Shown: positions 14,763 through 22,986 of the stretch, in pieces
How the letters are laid out: each line of letters starts with the position of its first letter
How positions within the stretch are numbered: the first letter of the stretch is position 1
Origin: Clostridiales bacterium
GTDB lineage: Bacteria; Bacillota; Clostridia; Oscillospirales; Acutalibacteraceae
Assembly: GCA_022799115.1 (NCBI GenBank)
Contig: JAAWNT010000019.1
Location: 1-37,754, forward strand
DNA length: 37,754 bases
Reading direction: 5' to 3'
Made by a program: the position numbers and the translations under genes
The notes under the pieces: generated by a model
Told to the model about the DNA's origin: nothing
The model's input: the letters and a program-made list of their open reading frames with translations, nothing else
Database searches by the model: none

Positions 14763-14954
14763 CTATCCTTTGCTTTTCACTTTTTTTACCGTGAAAAATA
14801 CGAAAACCGCAAGTGCAATCAAATCAATCCCGCCCAATATCCTTATTGCAAGATCAGGCAGTTCCATTCCAACAAGATTAGGCCCCACCAACATAATCGA
14901 CGCGGCCCCTATTGCTATCAGGCTTATTGTCCAAATCCTCTTGTCCGATTTCAT
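14763..14954 (-). CDS. small membrane protein, 63 aa
   Basis: Two hydrophobic helices (about 6-25 and 32-55) separated by NLVGMELPD, with a basic C-terminal tail KKVKSKG; a hairpin topology. I chose the ATG at 14954, preceded by GGGAGG at 8-nt spacing; an ATG at 14969 is in frame but lacks a site. No family is recognised. It lies alone on the minus strand between the phosphotransferase and the M16 gene, about 200 nt downstream of the former. Confidence 0.65.
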   Translation of the reverse strand: MKSDKRIWTISLIAIGAASIMLVGPNLVGMELPDLAIRILGGIDLIALAVFVFFTVKKVKSKG

Positions 14955-15151
14955 GATTTTTCCTCCCATTTCTTTCCCTAGGGAGAGTTGTATAATGTAT
15001 CATGCGCCGCTCTTCCGCCGCAGGCACAGTTGTAATGCGCAGCCGCAAATCCTTTTCGCTTTGTCCTTACACCGGCCAAACAGCGCCACAGTGGTTTTGG
15101 AACATATCCTTGGATCCTTAAAAAAGCAATCGGCGTCCCTGGAACCGCGTG

Positions 15152-16084
15152 CTAACAAGCGGCAATTCCCAGCAAGCGGCGGCCAATTTCAAATACCTTT
15201 TGTTTACTATAGTTATAATTATCCAATTTGTTATACTCCACTGCCCAAACATAGGCATCTACAGCGGCTATCAACATGTAATTGGCGTTCATCTTTTCAC
15301 CCCGGGGGCCGTCAGTAGGAAGCCGCCCCACCCCCAGCCCTTCAAAAAAGGCCGGGTTCGTCATCCAGGGGCAGGAAAGGTCGAAATCCGGATCTCCAAA
15401 CAACGCCCGATCCGCATCAATCATGGCGGCTATCCGGTATTCTTCCCCCTCTTTTCTTACCAATATATTGCCGTCCCACAGATCGGCGTGCACCAGCTTG
15501 GGGCTGCGCACCCCTTCAAACAGCGCGGAACGCTGGGTAAAGACAGCGCGTAGGAGATCCGTTTCATCATGGGTCATCACCCCGTGCGCCAGGCTTGCTT
15601 GCTCCAGCTCCTGAATCTCTTTCATTAAAAAGGCAAGCCAGGAGGAATTACCCCGGCCTCCGGTCACATCCGCCGCCCGGCCAAAACTCTGTCCGTCAAT
15701 GCGATGCATTCTGGCCTTGTATCTGGCGGCCTCCAGATACAAGGCCTCTTTCTTCTCCTCTGGGATAGAGGGGTCGGACAGGGGCACGCTTTGGATATAA
15801 TCCACTATCATATAGTCCCGGTCGAGGACGCGCCGGGAGGTATCGCACGCCAGCACATGGGAGGCGGGAATGCCATGCTGCTCAAACAGCCGGCAAACGT
15901 CCTGCTCTGTATGCATCAGACGACGCTCAAAGGGCAGCAGCAAATGGGTATTGACCGGCCCTGCCCGCAGAACCAACCGGCGCCGCGCCTCTTTTAAGGT
16001 GACGAGATAGGTGGTATTAAAAAGCCCGCCTTCCAAAAAGCCGGGGCGGCTCGATTTCGGCCGTTCCCAACGAATGCTTGACAA
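15152..16084 (-). CDS. aminoglycoside/choline phosphotransferase-like kinase, 310 aa, probably frameshifted at its 5' end
   Basis: APH-fold small-molecule kinase. The catalytic loop is HADLWDGNIL (199-208) and the Mg-binding segment is IDADRALFGDPDFDL (D223). The nucleotide-binding N-lobe begins with LEGGLFNTTYLV (17-28). The start taken here is a TTG at 16084 and gives 16 odd residues. In another frame directly upstream, the minus strand reads LTEEEILRVVKHSLG, which looks like the real N-terminus; removing one C from the C4 run at 16046-16043 joins it to LEGGLFNTTY. So there is a probable +1 frameshift or a sequencing error. No ATG, GTG or TTG lies in that frame between the pyrE stop and HSL. 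The substrate is unknown. Confidence 0.75.
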   Translation of the reverse strand: MSSIRWERPKSSRPGFLEGGLFNTTYLVTLKEARRRLVLRAGPVNTHLLLPFERRLMHTEQDVCRLFEQHGIPASHVLACDTSRRVLDRDYMIVDYIQSVPLSDPSIPEEKKEALYLEAARYKARMHRIDGQSFGRAADVTGGRGNSSWLAFLMKEIQELEQASLAHGVMTHDETDLLRAVFTQRSALFEGVRSPKLVHADLWDGNILVRKEGEEYRIAAMIDADRALFGDPDFDLSCPWMTNPAFFEGLGVGRLPTDGPRGEKMNANYMLIAAVDAYVWAVEYNKLDNYNYSKQKVFEIGRRLLGIAAC

Positions 16085-16142
16085 CGCGGAGGATCTCCTC
16101 TTCCGTCAGTTCTTGAAATAGCTTGGATTGCCGGTTTACAGA

Positions 16143-16811
16143 TTATACTCCGTAGGCGGCGAGATACTGCTCCATCTTTTGCTTCATTGGTTCGTCAATG
16201 ACCACTTTGCCGTTGATCTCCACGCCGTACAGCGTATCGATGATCTCTCGGGTGGTGACAATGGGATAGGTGGGAATTCCATAGAGCTTTTGAATCTCCT
16301 GCACAGCGGAACAATCGTTTTTTCCACGCTCCATGCGGTCTACTGAGATGACCAAGCCAACGAATTCCACATTGGCCAGCGCTTTGAGCAATGGAACCGT
16401 CTCCGCCATAGCGGTACCTGCGGTGACCACATCCTCAATGATGAGCACCTTGTCGCCGTCTTTCAATTGATAGCCCACCAGGGTTCCTCCCTCTCCGTGG
16501 TCCTTTGCCTCCTTACGGTTAAAACAATAGTTTACCTCCACGCCGTATTTATTGTATAGGGCAATGGCAGTGGCTACCGACAGGGGAATTCCTTTATAGG
16601 CCGGGCCAAACAGAGCATCCACGTTTTGCAGTCCCCGCTCCATGATGCAGTCGGCGTAAAACTCACCCAACTTGGCGGCCTGCATTCCGGTCTTATAGTT
16701 TCCAGTGTTGACAAAATAGGGGGCGATCCGCCCGCTCTTGAGGGTAAACTCCCCAAAGGTTAACACATTGGATTGTACCATCAGTTCCATAAAGGCTTTT
16801 TTGTAGCTCAT
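16143..16811 (-). CDS. pyrE: orotate phosphoribosyltransferase, 222 aa
   Basis: Converts orotate and PRPP to orotidine 5'-monophosphate in pyrimidine synthesis. The PRPP-binding loop VLIIEDVVTAGTA (about 124-136) and the opening LKSGRIAPYFVNTGNY and FGPAYKGIPLS are clear family features; the length is usual. The ATG has AGAGGA at 8-nt spacing. It stands without other pyr genes in this window, and no pyrimidine attenuator was recognised in its upstream region. Confidence 0.95.
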   Translation of the reverse strand: MSYKKAFMELMVQSNVLTFGEFTLKSGRIAPYFVNTGNYKTGMQAAKLGEFYADCIMERGLQNVDALFGPAYKGIPLSVATAIALYNKYGVEVNYCFNRKEAKDHGEGGTLVGYQLKDGDKVLIIEDVVTAGTAMAETVPLLKALANVEFVGLVISVDRMERGKNDCSAVQEIQKLYGIPTYPIVTTREIIDTLYGVEINGKVVIDEPMKQKMEQYLAAYGV

Positions 16812-17180
16812 ACTTTCATCCTCTTTCCTCTAATAATCTATTTTCTATCGGGGTCGGACTTCCCCGGGGATATCCGTTTCTCCCCGTCTGTTCGGAAGAT
16901 GGCGGGGAACTCATAAACATTATTGCATAAAACAACAGGGTACTGTCTTTCCAAGTAGCGTTCTCCAACAGACTTTTCCAGGCACAAAAATGGCCGGACC
17001 GCACGTGTTCCCAAAGGAAGCCCGCAAAATCCAGCCATTTGTCAGCCTCTAGTTTGCAGGATACATAAGGCATTCTGCAATGCGTGATTCAGTTTTACCG
17101 GCCGTCACAGGGAAATTCACCGAAACGTCGCCGCCTGAAAAGGTTCCCCCTTTTCAGGCAGCCCTACCTTTGTCCGGTAC
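16812..17180. other. intergenic stretch between pnp and pyrE
   Basis: About 370 bases. It contains the pnp terminator hairpin at 17133-17159. A minus-strand frame of 85 codons (17073-16816) lacks a ribosome binding site and family features and is not called. No riboswitch or T-box was recognised. Confidence 0.5.
17121..17159 (-). terminator. terminator-like hairpin after pnp
   Basis: GCCTGAAAAGG (17133-17143) and CCTTTTCAGGC (17149-17159) pair perfectly with a 5-nt loop. The T-tract on the minus strand is short (GTTTCG). Confidence 0.65.
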
Positions 17181-19421
17181 TTAGTCGTTATTTCTGGGTT
17201 TATTCAGGTTGGGAATAAATCCGTTGGAAGCACGAGGCGCATCTCTGCGGTCGTGGCGGCGGTGATCATCGCGGCGCGGCGCAGGACGGCGGGGACGGTC
17301 GTCGATCTCATTTTCCGGGACGAGTCCCTCCACTTCGATCAGCGCGTCCCGGCGGGACAGGTTCAAACGGCCTTTGTCGTCAATCTCAATCACCTTGACA
17401 ATGACTTCATCGTCCACATTGACCACATCGGTGACCTTCTCGGTGCGCTTGACGTCCAGGCGGGAGATGTGTACCAGCCCTTCCTTGCCGGGAGCGATCT
17501 CCACAAAAGCGCCAAAGTCCATAAGACGGGTAACGCGGCCTTTGTATATGGCGCCTACCTCAGGATCCTTAACGATGGTATCCACAATGGTGAGAGCGCG
17601 CTGGCAATTTTCCAGATCAATGCCGGAAATGAATACGTGTCCATCCTCCTCAATGTCGATCTTGACGTCGCACTCCGCGCAAATCTTTTGAATAACCTTG
17701 CCGCCGGAGCCGATCACCTCGCGGATCTTATCCACGGGGATGAGGGTGGAAAGCATCTTGGGCGCGTATTTGGAAAGCTCCTCACGGGGAGCGGGAATGC
17801 ACTTGAGGATGATCTCATCCAGGATGTAATTGCGGGCCTTGTGGGTCTTTTCCAGGGCTTCCTTAACAATGGCCGGGGTCAGGCCGTCCACCTTCAGGTC
17901 CATCTGGATAGCGGTGATGCCGTCCTTGGTGCCCGCCACCTTAAAGTCCATATCGCCAAAGAAATCTTCCAGTCCCTGGATATCCACCATGGTCATCCAG
18001 CGCTCGCCCTCGGTGATTAATCCGCAGGAGATACCGGCCACCGGCTTTTTGATGGGAACGCCCGCGTCCATCAGAGCCAGGGTGGAACCGCAGATGGATG
18101 CCTGGGAGGTGGAACCGTTGGAAGACACCACTTCGCTGACCAGACGCAGCGCATAGGGGAATTCCTCTACCGGGGGAATCACCGGCACCAGAGCCCGTTC
18201 AGCCAGAGCGCCGTGACCAATCTCGCGGCGGCCGGGACCGCGGCTGGGACGGGTTTCGCCCACCGAATAGGAGGGGAAATTATAATGATGCATATAGCGT
18301 TTGTATTCTTCGTTGTCGATGCCGTCCAGCATCTGCTGATCGCTTACCGGCCCCAGAGTAGCGGCCGTGAGCACCTGGGTTTGTCCTCTGGTAAACATTC
18401 CGGAGCCGTGCACCCGGGGCAGCAAGCCCACTTCGGCGGCTAAGGGGCGCATTTCATCCATCCCTCTGCCGTCCACCCGCTTCTGCTCGTCCAGAAGCCA
18501 GCGGCGCACCACGTATTTTTGGGTTTTATACATGCACTCGTCAATCTTTGCCTCGCACTCAGGGTAAAGCGGATCGAAATGCTCGTGCACCTTCTCGTAA
18601 ACCGGTTTCAAACGGGCGTCGCGCACCGTTTTGTCGTCGGTATCAAGAGCAAGCTTAACGTCCTCAATGGCGAACCCCTTGACCGCCTCCAGCATCTCCT
18701 CGTCGGGCTCGTTGCTGGGGTAATCAAACTTTTCTTTGCCGATCTCCGCCTGCATGTCTTTGATAAACGAAATAATCTTTTGGTTTGCTTCATGGCCAGC
18801 CATGATGCCGTTGTACATAACCTCGTCGGTCACCTCATTGGCGCCCGCCTCAATCATGGCGATCAGCTTGTCCGTAGAGGCCACCGTAACGGCCATCTGG
18901 GATTTCTCGCGCTGCTCCTCGGTGGGATTAATGATATATTCCCCGTCGATATATCCCACGGAAACGCCGGAAATCGGGCCCTTCCAGGGGATATCGGAGA
19001 TGGAGAGGGCGGCGGAGGTTCCCACCATGGCGGCGATCTCCGGAGAGCAATCCGGATCCACCGACATCACCGTGCAAACCACCGACACATCGTTGCGCAT
19101 ATCCTTGGGGAACAGCGGACGGATGGGACGGTCGATCACGCGGGACGTAAGAATCGCCTTGTCGGTGGGACGGCCTTCCCTCTTCAGGAAAGATCCGGGA
19201 ATTTTACCGACGGCGTACAGCTTTTCTTCAAAATCCACGGAAAGCGGAAAAAAGTCGATGCCGTCTCTGGGCTTGGCGGAAGCGGTTACCGCCACGTTGA
19301 CCACTGTGTCGCCGTAGCGCACAAAGCAGGCTCCGTTTGCAAGCTGTGCAATTTTGCCCGTCTCGATTTTTAGCGGGCGGCCGGCGAATTCGGTTTCAAA
19401 AACCTTGTACTGTTCAAACAT
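17181..19421 (-). CDS. pnp: polynucleotide phosphorylase, 746 aa
   Basis: 3'-5' phosphorolytic exoribonuclease of mRNA decay. Two RNase PH domains (about 10-220 and 310-545) with FFPLSVDFEEKLYAVGKIPG and TRGQTQVL, an intervening helical domain, a KH domain around 555-600 (KIREVIGSGGKVIQKI) and an S1 domain around 620-690 (GRVTRLMDFGAFVEIAPGKE). The C-terminal tail is unusually Arg/Asp/His-rich (RRPAPRRDDHRRHDRR) and probably disordered. The ATG has AGGAGGAAC upstream. It lies downstream of rpsO, the conserved order, with a large pairing potential between the two genes. Confidence 0.97.
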   Translation of the reverse strand: MFEQYKVFETEFAGRPLKIETGKIAQLANGACFVRYGDTVVNVAVTASAKPRDGIDFFPLSVDFEEKLYAVGKIPGSFLKREGRPTDKAILTSRVIDRPIRPLFPKDMRNDVSVVCTVMSVDPDCSPEIAAMVGTSAALSISDIPWKGPISGVSVGYIDGEYIINPTEEQREKSQMAVTVASTDKLIAMIEAGANEVTDEVMYNGIMAGHEANQKIISFIKDMQAEIGKEKFDYPSNEPDEEMLEAVKGFAIEDVKLALDTDDKTVRDARLKPVYEKVHEHFDPLYPECEAKIDECMYKTQKYVVRRWLLDEQKRVDGRGMDEMRPLAAEVGLLPRVHGSGMFTRGQTQVLTAATLGPVSDQQMLDGIDNEEYKRYMHHYNFPSYSVGETRPSRGPGRREIGHGALAERALVPVIPPVEEFPYALRLVSEVVSSNGSTSQASICGSTLALMDAGVPIKKPVAGISCGLITEGERWMTMVDIQGLEDFFGDMDFKVAGTKDGITAIQMDLKVDGLTPAIVKEALEKTHKARNYILDEIILKCIPAPREELSKYAPKMLSTLIPVDKIREVIGSGGKVIQKICAECDVKIDIEEDGHVFISGIDLENCQRALTIVDTIVKDPEVGAIYKGRVTRLMDFGAFVEIAPGKEGLVHISRLDVKRTEKVTDVVNVDDEVIVKVIEIDDKGRLNLSRRDALIEVEGLVPENEIDDRPRRPAPRRDDHRRHDRRDAPRASNGFIPNLNKPRNND

Positions 19422-19447
19422 GTTGTTCCTCCTGAATTTTTAATGAT

Positions 19448-19546
19448 AACAAAGGGAACAACGGGTTTAGCAATGAAACCAGCATCCGGGAACAAATCCT
19501 CGGACGTTCGTTTTACTGCTAAAACCATTTGCAGCTTCCCTTTGTT
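19448..19546 (-). ncRNA. long-range stem in the rpsO-pnp intergenic RNA
   Basis: AACAAAGGGAA (19448-19458) pairs with TTCCCTTTGTT (19536-19546), and inside it GGGTTTAGCA (19463-19472) pairs with TGCTAAAACC (19517-19526) with one G-U. It is a large imperfect stem just upstream of the pnp ribosome binding site. In Escherichia coli a stem at this place is cut by RNase III and mediates PNPase autoregulation; the same role here is inference. Confidence 0.5.
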
Positions 19547-19580
19547 TTTCCAACAATGGCTGCGCGCCGGAGAGCGTCAC

Positions 19581-19616
19581 AAAAAGCCTAAAGGCAGGCA
19601 GCCGAAGCCGCCTGCC
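19581..19616 (-). terminator. terminator of rpsO
   Basis: On the minus strand GGCAGGCGGC, a TTCG loop and GCTGCCTGCC, then TTTAGGCTTTTT. Strong stem; some read-through into pnp is likely, given the gene order. Confidence 0.75.
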
Positions 19617-19630
19617 CTATCACAGACTTC

Positions 19631-19894
19631 TTATTTGCGGATACCCAATCTCGCGATGATGGAACGATACCGCTCGATATCCACCTTGGTCAGGTAGTTG
19701 AGCAGATTTCTTCTCTGTCCAACCATTTTGAGCAGACCGCGGCGGGAGTGGTGGTCCTTCTTATGAATCTTCAGGTGCTCGGTCAGGTCGTTGATTCTCT
19801 TGGTGAGCAGAGCAATCTGAACTTCGGGAGAACCGGTGTCGCCCTCATGCTGGGCATACTCCTTGATAATTGCGTTCTTTTCTTCTTTTAACAT
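19631..19894 (-). CDS. rpsO: 30S ribosomal protein S15, 87 aa
   Basis: Small-subunit protein that binds 16S rRNA. Family features [39 protein letters not shown] and a full length of 87 residues. The ATG is preceded by GAGGTGA. A strong promoter (19998-20026) lies about 100 nt upstream, with a structured leader between. Confidence 0.98.
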   Translation of the reverse strand: MLKEEKNAIIKEYAQHEGDTGSPEVQIALLTKRINDLTEHLKIHKKDHHSRRGLLKMVGQRRNLLNYLTKVDIERYRSIIARLGIRK

Positions 19895-19909
19895 AATTTC
19901 ACCTCATTA

Positions 19910-19985
19910 TTATTTACCCGCAGTCTCCAGTAGAAGGCAGGTGAATTCCCCTTGAGAGGCTTACACCTAGAACCGGGACTGGGCA
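19910..19985 (-). promoter_or_regulatory. putative structured leader of rpsO mRNA
   Basis: On the minus strand the leader has AGGTG/CACCT pairing around an inner CCTC-TCAA-GGGG hairpin, followed by CTGGAGACTGCGGG near the ribosome binding site. S15 represses its own translation by leader binding in several bacteria (family knowledge), but each clade uses a different structure, so this is only a candidate. Confidence 0.4.
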
Positions 19986-19997
19986 GAATGTTTATCT

Positions 19998-20026
19998 ATT
20001 ATAGCATGCGCAATCATATTTGTAAA
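19998..20026 (-). promoter_or_regulatory. promoter of rpsO
   Basis: On the minus strand TTTACA (20026-20021), a 17-bp spacer ending in TGC and TATAAT (20003-19998). Confidence 0.85.
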
Positions 20027-20468
20027 GATGCAGAAAAGCCGCTCTCTTTTCCCTGTTGTATTGAGAAACGCCCGCTTAATCAATCCTCGGCAAAACGCCC
20101 AAACGAAACGTTGGATCACCAATGAGCAATCGGAATTTCATAATCAAAGACCGCATTCTTTGCAAATAAGTCCTTATATCTCGTGTAATTTTTGCGCATG
20201 TTCAGTGAAGTCTCTTTTCTTCTAACATATAAAATCCCCTTCACAAACCGGTTTTCCGGGACATTCTATCCTTCGCATCATAAATTGAAAGTAGGCCAAA
20301 CGCCTTTTATGCACGAAGACCGCATAGTAACGGTTCCGCTTGCCCGGTTGTCCTCATCCGTGGCAGGGACCGATTGAATCAATATTTTTCAAACGGATGA
20401 AAAACGCGCGGCAAACATTTTCTATCCTTGTATTTTCGCGCCGTTTTATTTTTAGAAAGGATGATCCC
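20027..20468. other. intergenic stretch without a supported gene
   Basis: About 440 bases between the rpsO promoter and the esterase. Short minus-strand open stretches (for example one ending near 20118 with MRKNYTRYKDLFAKN) look faintly protein-like but have no ribosome binding site and are broken, so they may be remnants. No structured RNA is recognised. Confidence 0.4.
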
Positions 20469-21449
20469 ATGTTTAAACGATTGACGCCATTGGAACCTGC
20501 CGCCGAGCAGGTTTGCGATCAAAGCTCGATTCCTCCCCTTATTTTTCAACTTCCCCCCGCTAAGGGCCGGGAAGTCCTTGAGAGAATTCAGGATTCTCCG
20601 GTACACAAATGCCCCGCCGCGATTTCTTCCTGCTGTGTGGACACCGGCAAATGGGGGGAAATCACGGTATATTTCATTTCGCCGGAAGAAATTTGTCCAT
20701 CAACCAACGTTATCTTTTTTATCCACGGGGCAGGCTGGGTATTCGGCAGCCTGCATACTCATGAAAAGCTGGTTCGGGAGCTGTCGGCCCGAACCAATTC
20801 CGTGGTGGTTTTTCCCGAGTACTCCCTCTCACCGGAAGCCAAATATCCCACCGCCATTGAACAGTGTTATGCGACGCTGTGTATGCTGCCCCGTCTTTTG
20901 GAACAACAGAATCTGAATGTACGTCTTACTACCCTTACCGTAGCCGGAGACAGCGTGGGCGGAAATATGGCCACCGTGATGACTATTCTTGCCTCCATGC
21001 GCCATGGACCCAAAATCCACAAACAATTGCTGTATTATCCAGTCACCAACGCCTGTTTTAATACCTGTTCCTACCGCCAGTTCGCCGTCAACTACTATCT
21101 GTACCGCGCGGGAATGCAGTGGTTCTGGGACCAATATACCGCCTGCAATCGAGAACGCTGCCAGATTACCGCCTCTCCCTTATGCGCCGCCGTAGAACAG
21201 TTGAAAGGACTGCCGCCGGCTATGATCCTTAACGGCCAGGCCGATGTTCTTCGGGATGAAGGAGAGGCCTATGCGGAAAAGCTGCGTAAAGCGGGCGTTT
21301 CGGTGACTCAAATGCGGTTTCAAGCCATCATCCACGACTTTGTGATGCTCAATTCCCTGGACCAGACCAACGCCTGCCGCGCCGCCATGGACGCCTCCAC
21401 CGAATGGATCAACCGGAAAAACCAGGAAGTATGCCGCTGCGATAGCTAA
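20469..21449 (+). CDS. alpha/beta hydrolase, hormone-sensitive-lipase family esterase, 326 aa
   Basis: Carboxylesterase of the HSL (family IV) type. Visible are the oxyanion-hole motif HGAGW (86-90), the nucleophile elbow GDSVGG with Ser162, and the likely acid D259 in NGQADVLRDEG and His289 in AIIHDFVML. Asp259-x-Leu-Arg-Asp-Glu-Gly is the family pattern. No signal peptide, so it is cytoplasmic. I chose the ATG at 20469 with AAAGGATG upstream; a longer frame from 20340 adds 43 residues without family features. The substrate is likely a short acyl ester, but cannot be told. Confidence 0.9.
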   Translation: MFKRLTPLEPAAEQVCDQSSIPPLIFQLPPAKGREVLERIQDSPVHKCPAAISSCCVDTGKWGEITVYFISPEEICPSTNVIFFIHGAGWVFGSLHTHEKLVRELSARTNSVVVFPEYSLSPEAKYPTAIEQCYATLCMLPRLLEQQNLNVRLTTLTVAGDSVGGNMATVMTILASMRHGPKIHKQLLYYPVTNACFNTCSYRQFAVNYYLYRAGMQWFWDQYTACNRERCQITASPLCAAVEQLKGLPPAMILNGQADVLRDEGEAYAEKLRKAGVSVTQMRFQAIIHDFVMLNSLDQTNACRAAMDASTEWINRKNQEVCRCDS

Positions 21450-21585
21450 GAGTATGCTCTGGGAATTGAAAAGCCTTTGACGAACCGGCAAACGATGCGC
21501 GGCCATTCTTGCGCAGACCGGCGCGGCGCGCTATGACGGAACCCAAGCAACCCAATCTTAAGGGGATGAGGGGATAGAAATACGG

Positions 21586-22049
21586 ATGGCTAGTGTTTCC
21601 GACAGTGACGAGCTGCAAAATATTTACGCCCAATACATCCACAGTCCAATTGCCTTTAAGGATTCACTCATCAAAACAAGCGTTCGTCCACCGAAATCAT
21701 ACTCCAGGAATATCCCTAGCTTGTTTATACACAGAATGGGCAAGTCTTGGGAGATTCCTATGCTCATAAGTATATGGAGCGGGAAGCCTGTCTACGGAAC
21801 GGTGCATAGTCCATCGATCTGGATACACGGTTGCACGCTCAGGGCATTGGAAAACGGCTGTTCTCCCTTTTGACGGAGATTCTCCTGCTGCAAGAGGTCA
21901 GGTATGTCTATGTGGGCATCACCCCCCCCCCGACCAGCAAACGCGAGAAATGGATAGAACAAAATTCTGACTCGCTTCCCGCTCCAGCCAAAAAGGAGAC
22001 TCCTTCAGCAGTTTTTAAACGTGGATCCTATCAACAGACGGCCGGCTAA
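21586..22049 (+). pseudogene. decayed GNAT acetyltransferase (phosphinothricin N-acetyltransferase-like)
   Basis: Pieces of one GNAT protein lie in different frames. The start (MASVSDSDELQNIYAQYI) is in frame 1. Then LVYTQNGQVLGDSYAHKYM and EREACLRNG are in another frame, preceded by a stop (LQEYP-stop-LVYT, where a Trp is expected). Then RLHAQGIGKRLFSLLTEIL and VRYVYVGIT, the acetyl-CoA binding motif region, are in a third frame. A run of ten C at 21922-21931 follows, after which similarity fades. At least two frameshifts and one nonsense codon make it non-functional. A strong terminator follows at 22066. Confidence 0.8.
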
Positions 22050-22065
22050 TTTTCCATTACAAAAG

Positions 22066-22106
22066 GCAACGCCGCGCGAAAGCCATTCGCGCGGCGTTGC
22101 TTTTTT
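22066..22106 (+). terminator. strong terminator after the GNAT pseudogene
   Basis: GCAACGCCGCGCGAA (22066-22080) pairs perfectly with TTCGCGCGGCGTTGC (22086-22100) with a 5-nt loop, then T6. Confidence 0.92.
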
Positions 22107-22133
22107 ATACTCCCGAAGAGAATCAGCCTTTAT

Positions 22134-22544
22134 TTAGATGATGAGGTACATCAGCGCCAGCACCAAACCGGTATCCGCCTCCTCATTGACCAAAAGCAAA
22201 ATGAGCAATAAAATTAGTATGCGTTCGCTGTCGCTCATCAGCGCTTCAAAAATATTGGCCATTTCACCGTTTCCAGACGGCGGGGCGGGCGGATGACTCG
22301 GATTTGGGCGGCGTTCCTCTTCCCTCTCTTTTGGGTGATGAGGATTCTGGTGTTCCGGCGAATGCGGAGGGACCTTAGAAGGCCCGCCTACAAAAAACTC
22401 CGGCCTGCGCTGGGGATGAACCGCCGGCTCCGGCGGATGCGGAGGAGCCGACGGCGCACGCGCGCGCGACTGCATTTCCTGCACCCGGCGTACCGCCTCT
22501 TGCTGTAGCCTTTTCATCTCCTCGGGATTTTGATTGTTGCTCAT
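22134..22544 (-). CDS. small protein with Pro/His-rich middle and C-terminal hydrophobic segment, 136 aa
   Basis: N-terminal amphipathic helix (NNQNPEEMKRLQQEAVRRV), a Pro/His/Glu-rich linker (about 35-95), then EALMSDSERILILLLILLLV-NEEADTGLVLALMYLII. The last 40 residues form one or two short hydrophobic helices broken by NEEAD. I recall this ending from small hypothetical proteins of Clostridia, without known role. I chose the ATG at 22544, 8-10 nt after AGGTGG; an ATG at 22562 is in frame. It is third in a row with two other small genes on the same strand, about 80 nt after the second. Confidence 0.68.
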   Translation of the reverse strand: MSNNQNPEEMKRLQQEAVRRVQEMQSRARAPSAPPHPPEPAVHPQRRPEFFVGGPSKVPPHSPEHQNPHHPKEREEERRPNPSHPPAPPSGNGEMANIFEALMSDSERILILLLILLLVNEEADTGLVLALMYLII

Positions 22545-22626
22545 TTTCTTTCCACCTCGCACCGATTTCCATGAAACAAACGTCGATTCGGCTTTTTATT
22601 AGATTCGCCTCACGGCCTTTTTGTTA

Positions 22627-22983
22627 TTACAGAATTCCCGTGTTCTTCAAAAGCGGAAGAATTCGGATCATCTGCATCATTTTGATGGATTGATCCAGCT
22701 TCTGCTGCCGCTTTGCTCCCAACATGGGTCTTAATGCGTGCAGCAGGCGGGTGCTGTTGTCGTCCTGTTTCATGGAAGAGAACAGGGGGGCCAGCTTCAT
22801 AACGGTCTGCAATGTGTCGGCGGAAAGCATAGAACCAAGATCCGGCGCACTATTTTGGTTGATCTCCGGCTCCGGCTGGGGAGCCATGGGAGATTGACCA
22901 AGCAGACCGGATAACCCTTTTATTTTTTCCAGGCTTTCAGGATTATTGAGCAATTCGGATATCTTGCCTGCCAGGTCATCCAT
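22627..22983 (-). CDS. conserved-looking small helical protein, 118 aa
   Basis: Helical, soluble. N-terminal DDLAGKISELLNNPESLEKI, a Pro/Gln-rich linker (about 30-45) and a C-terminal helical region with LLHALRPMLGAKRQQKLDQS and IKMMQMIRILPLLKNTGIL. The ATG lies 3 nt after the stop of the upstream 84-aa gene, with GAGGGGAA overlapping that stop, so the two are coupled. No family named. The repeated helical pattern (DP or NPE, then LLG/LLx) resembles the neighbour at 22987 and hints at interacting partners (inference). Confidence 0.7.
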   Translation of the reverse strand: MDDLAGKISELLNNPESLEKIKGLSGLLGQSPMAPQPEPEINQNSAPDLGSMLSADTLQTVMKLAPLFSSMKQDDNSTRLLHALRPMLGAKRQQKLDQSIKMMQMIRILPLLKNTGIL

Positions 22984-22986
22984 CTA

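Noticed and set aside
16816-17073. 85-codon minus-strand frame between pnp and pyrE
   Set aside because: No ribosome binding site, no family features and unusual composition. It follows the pnp terminator without a promoter.
20114-20345. Minus-strand protein-like stretches upstream of the esterase (MRKNYTRYKDLFAKN and KRNRYYAVFVHKRR)
   Set aside because: They lie in different frames, are interrupted by stops and match nothing I know. Possibly remnants, but not enough to call a pseudogene.
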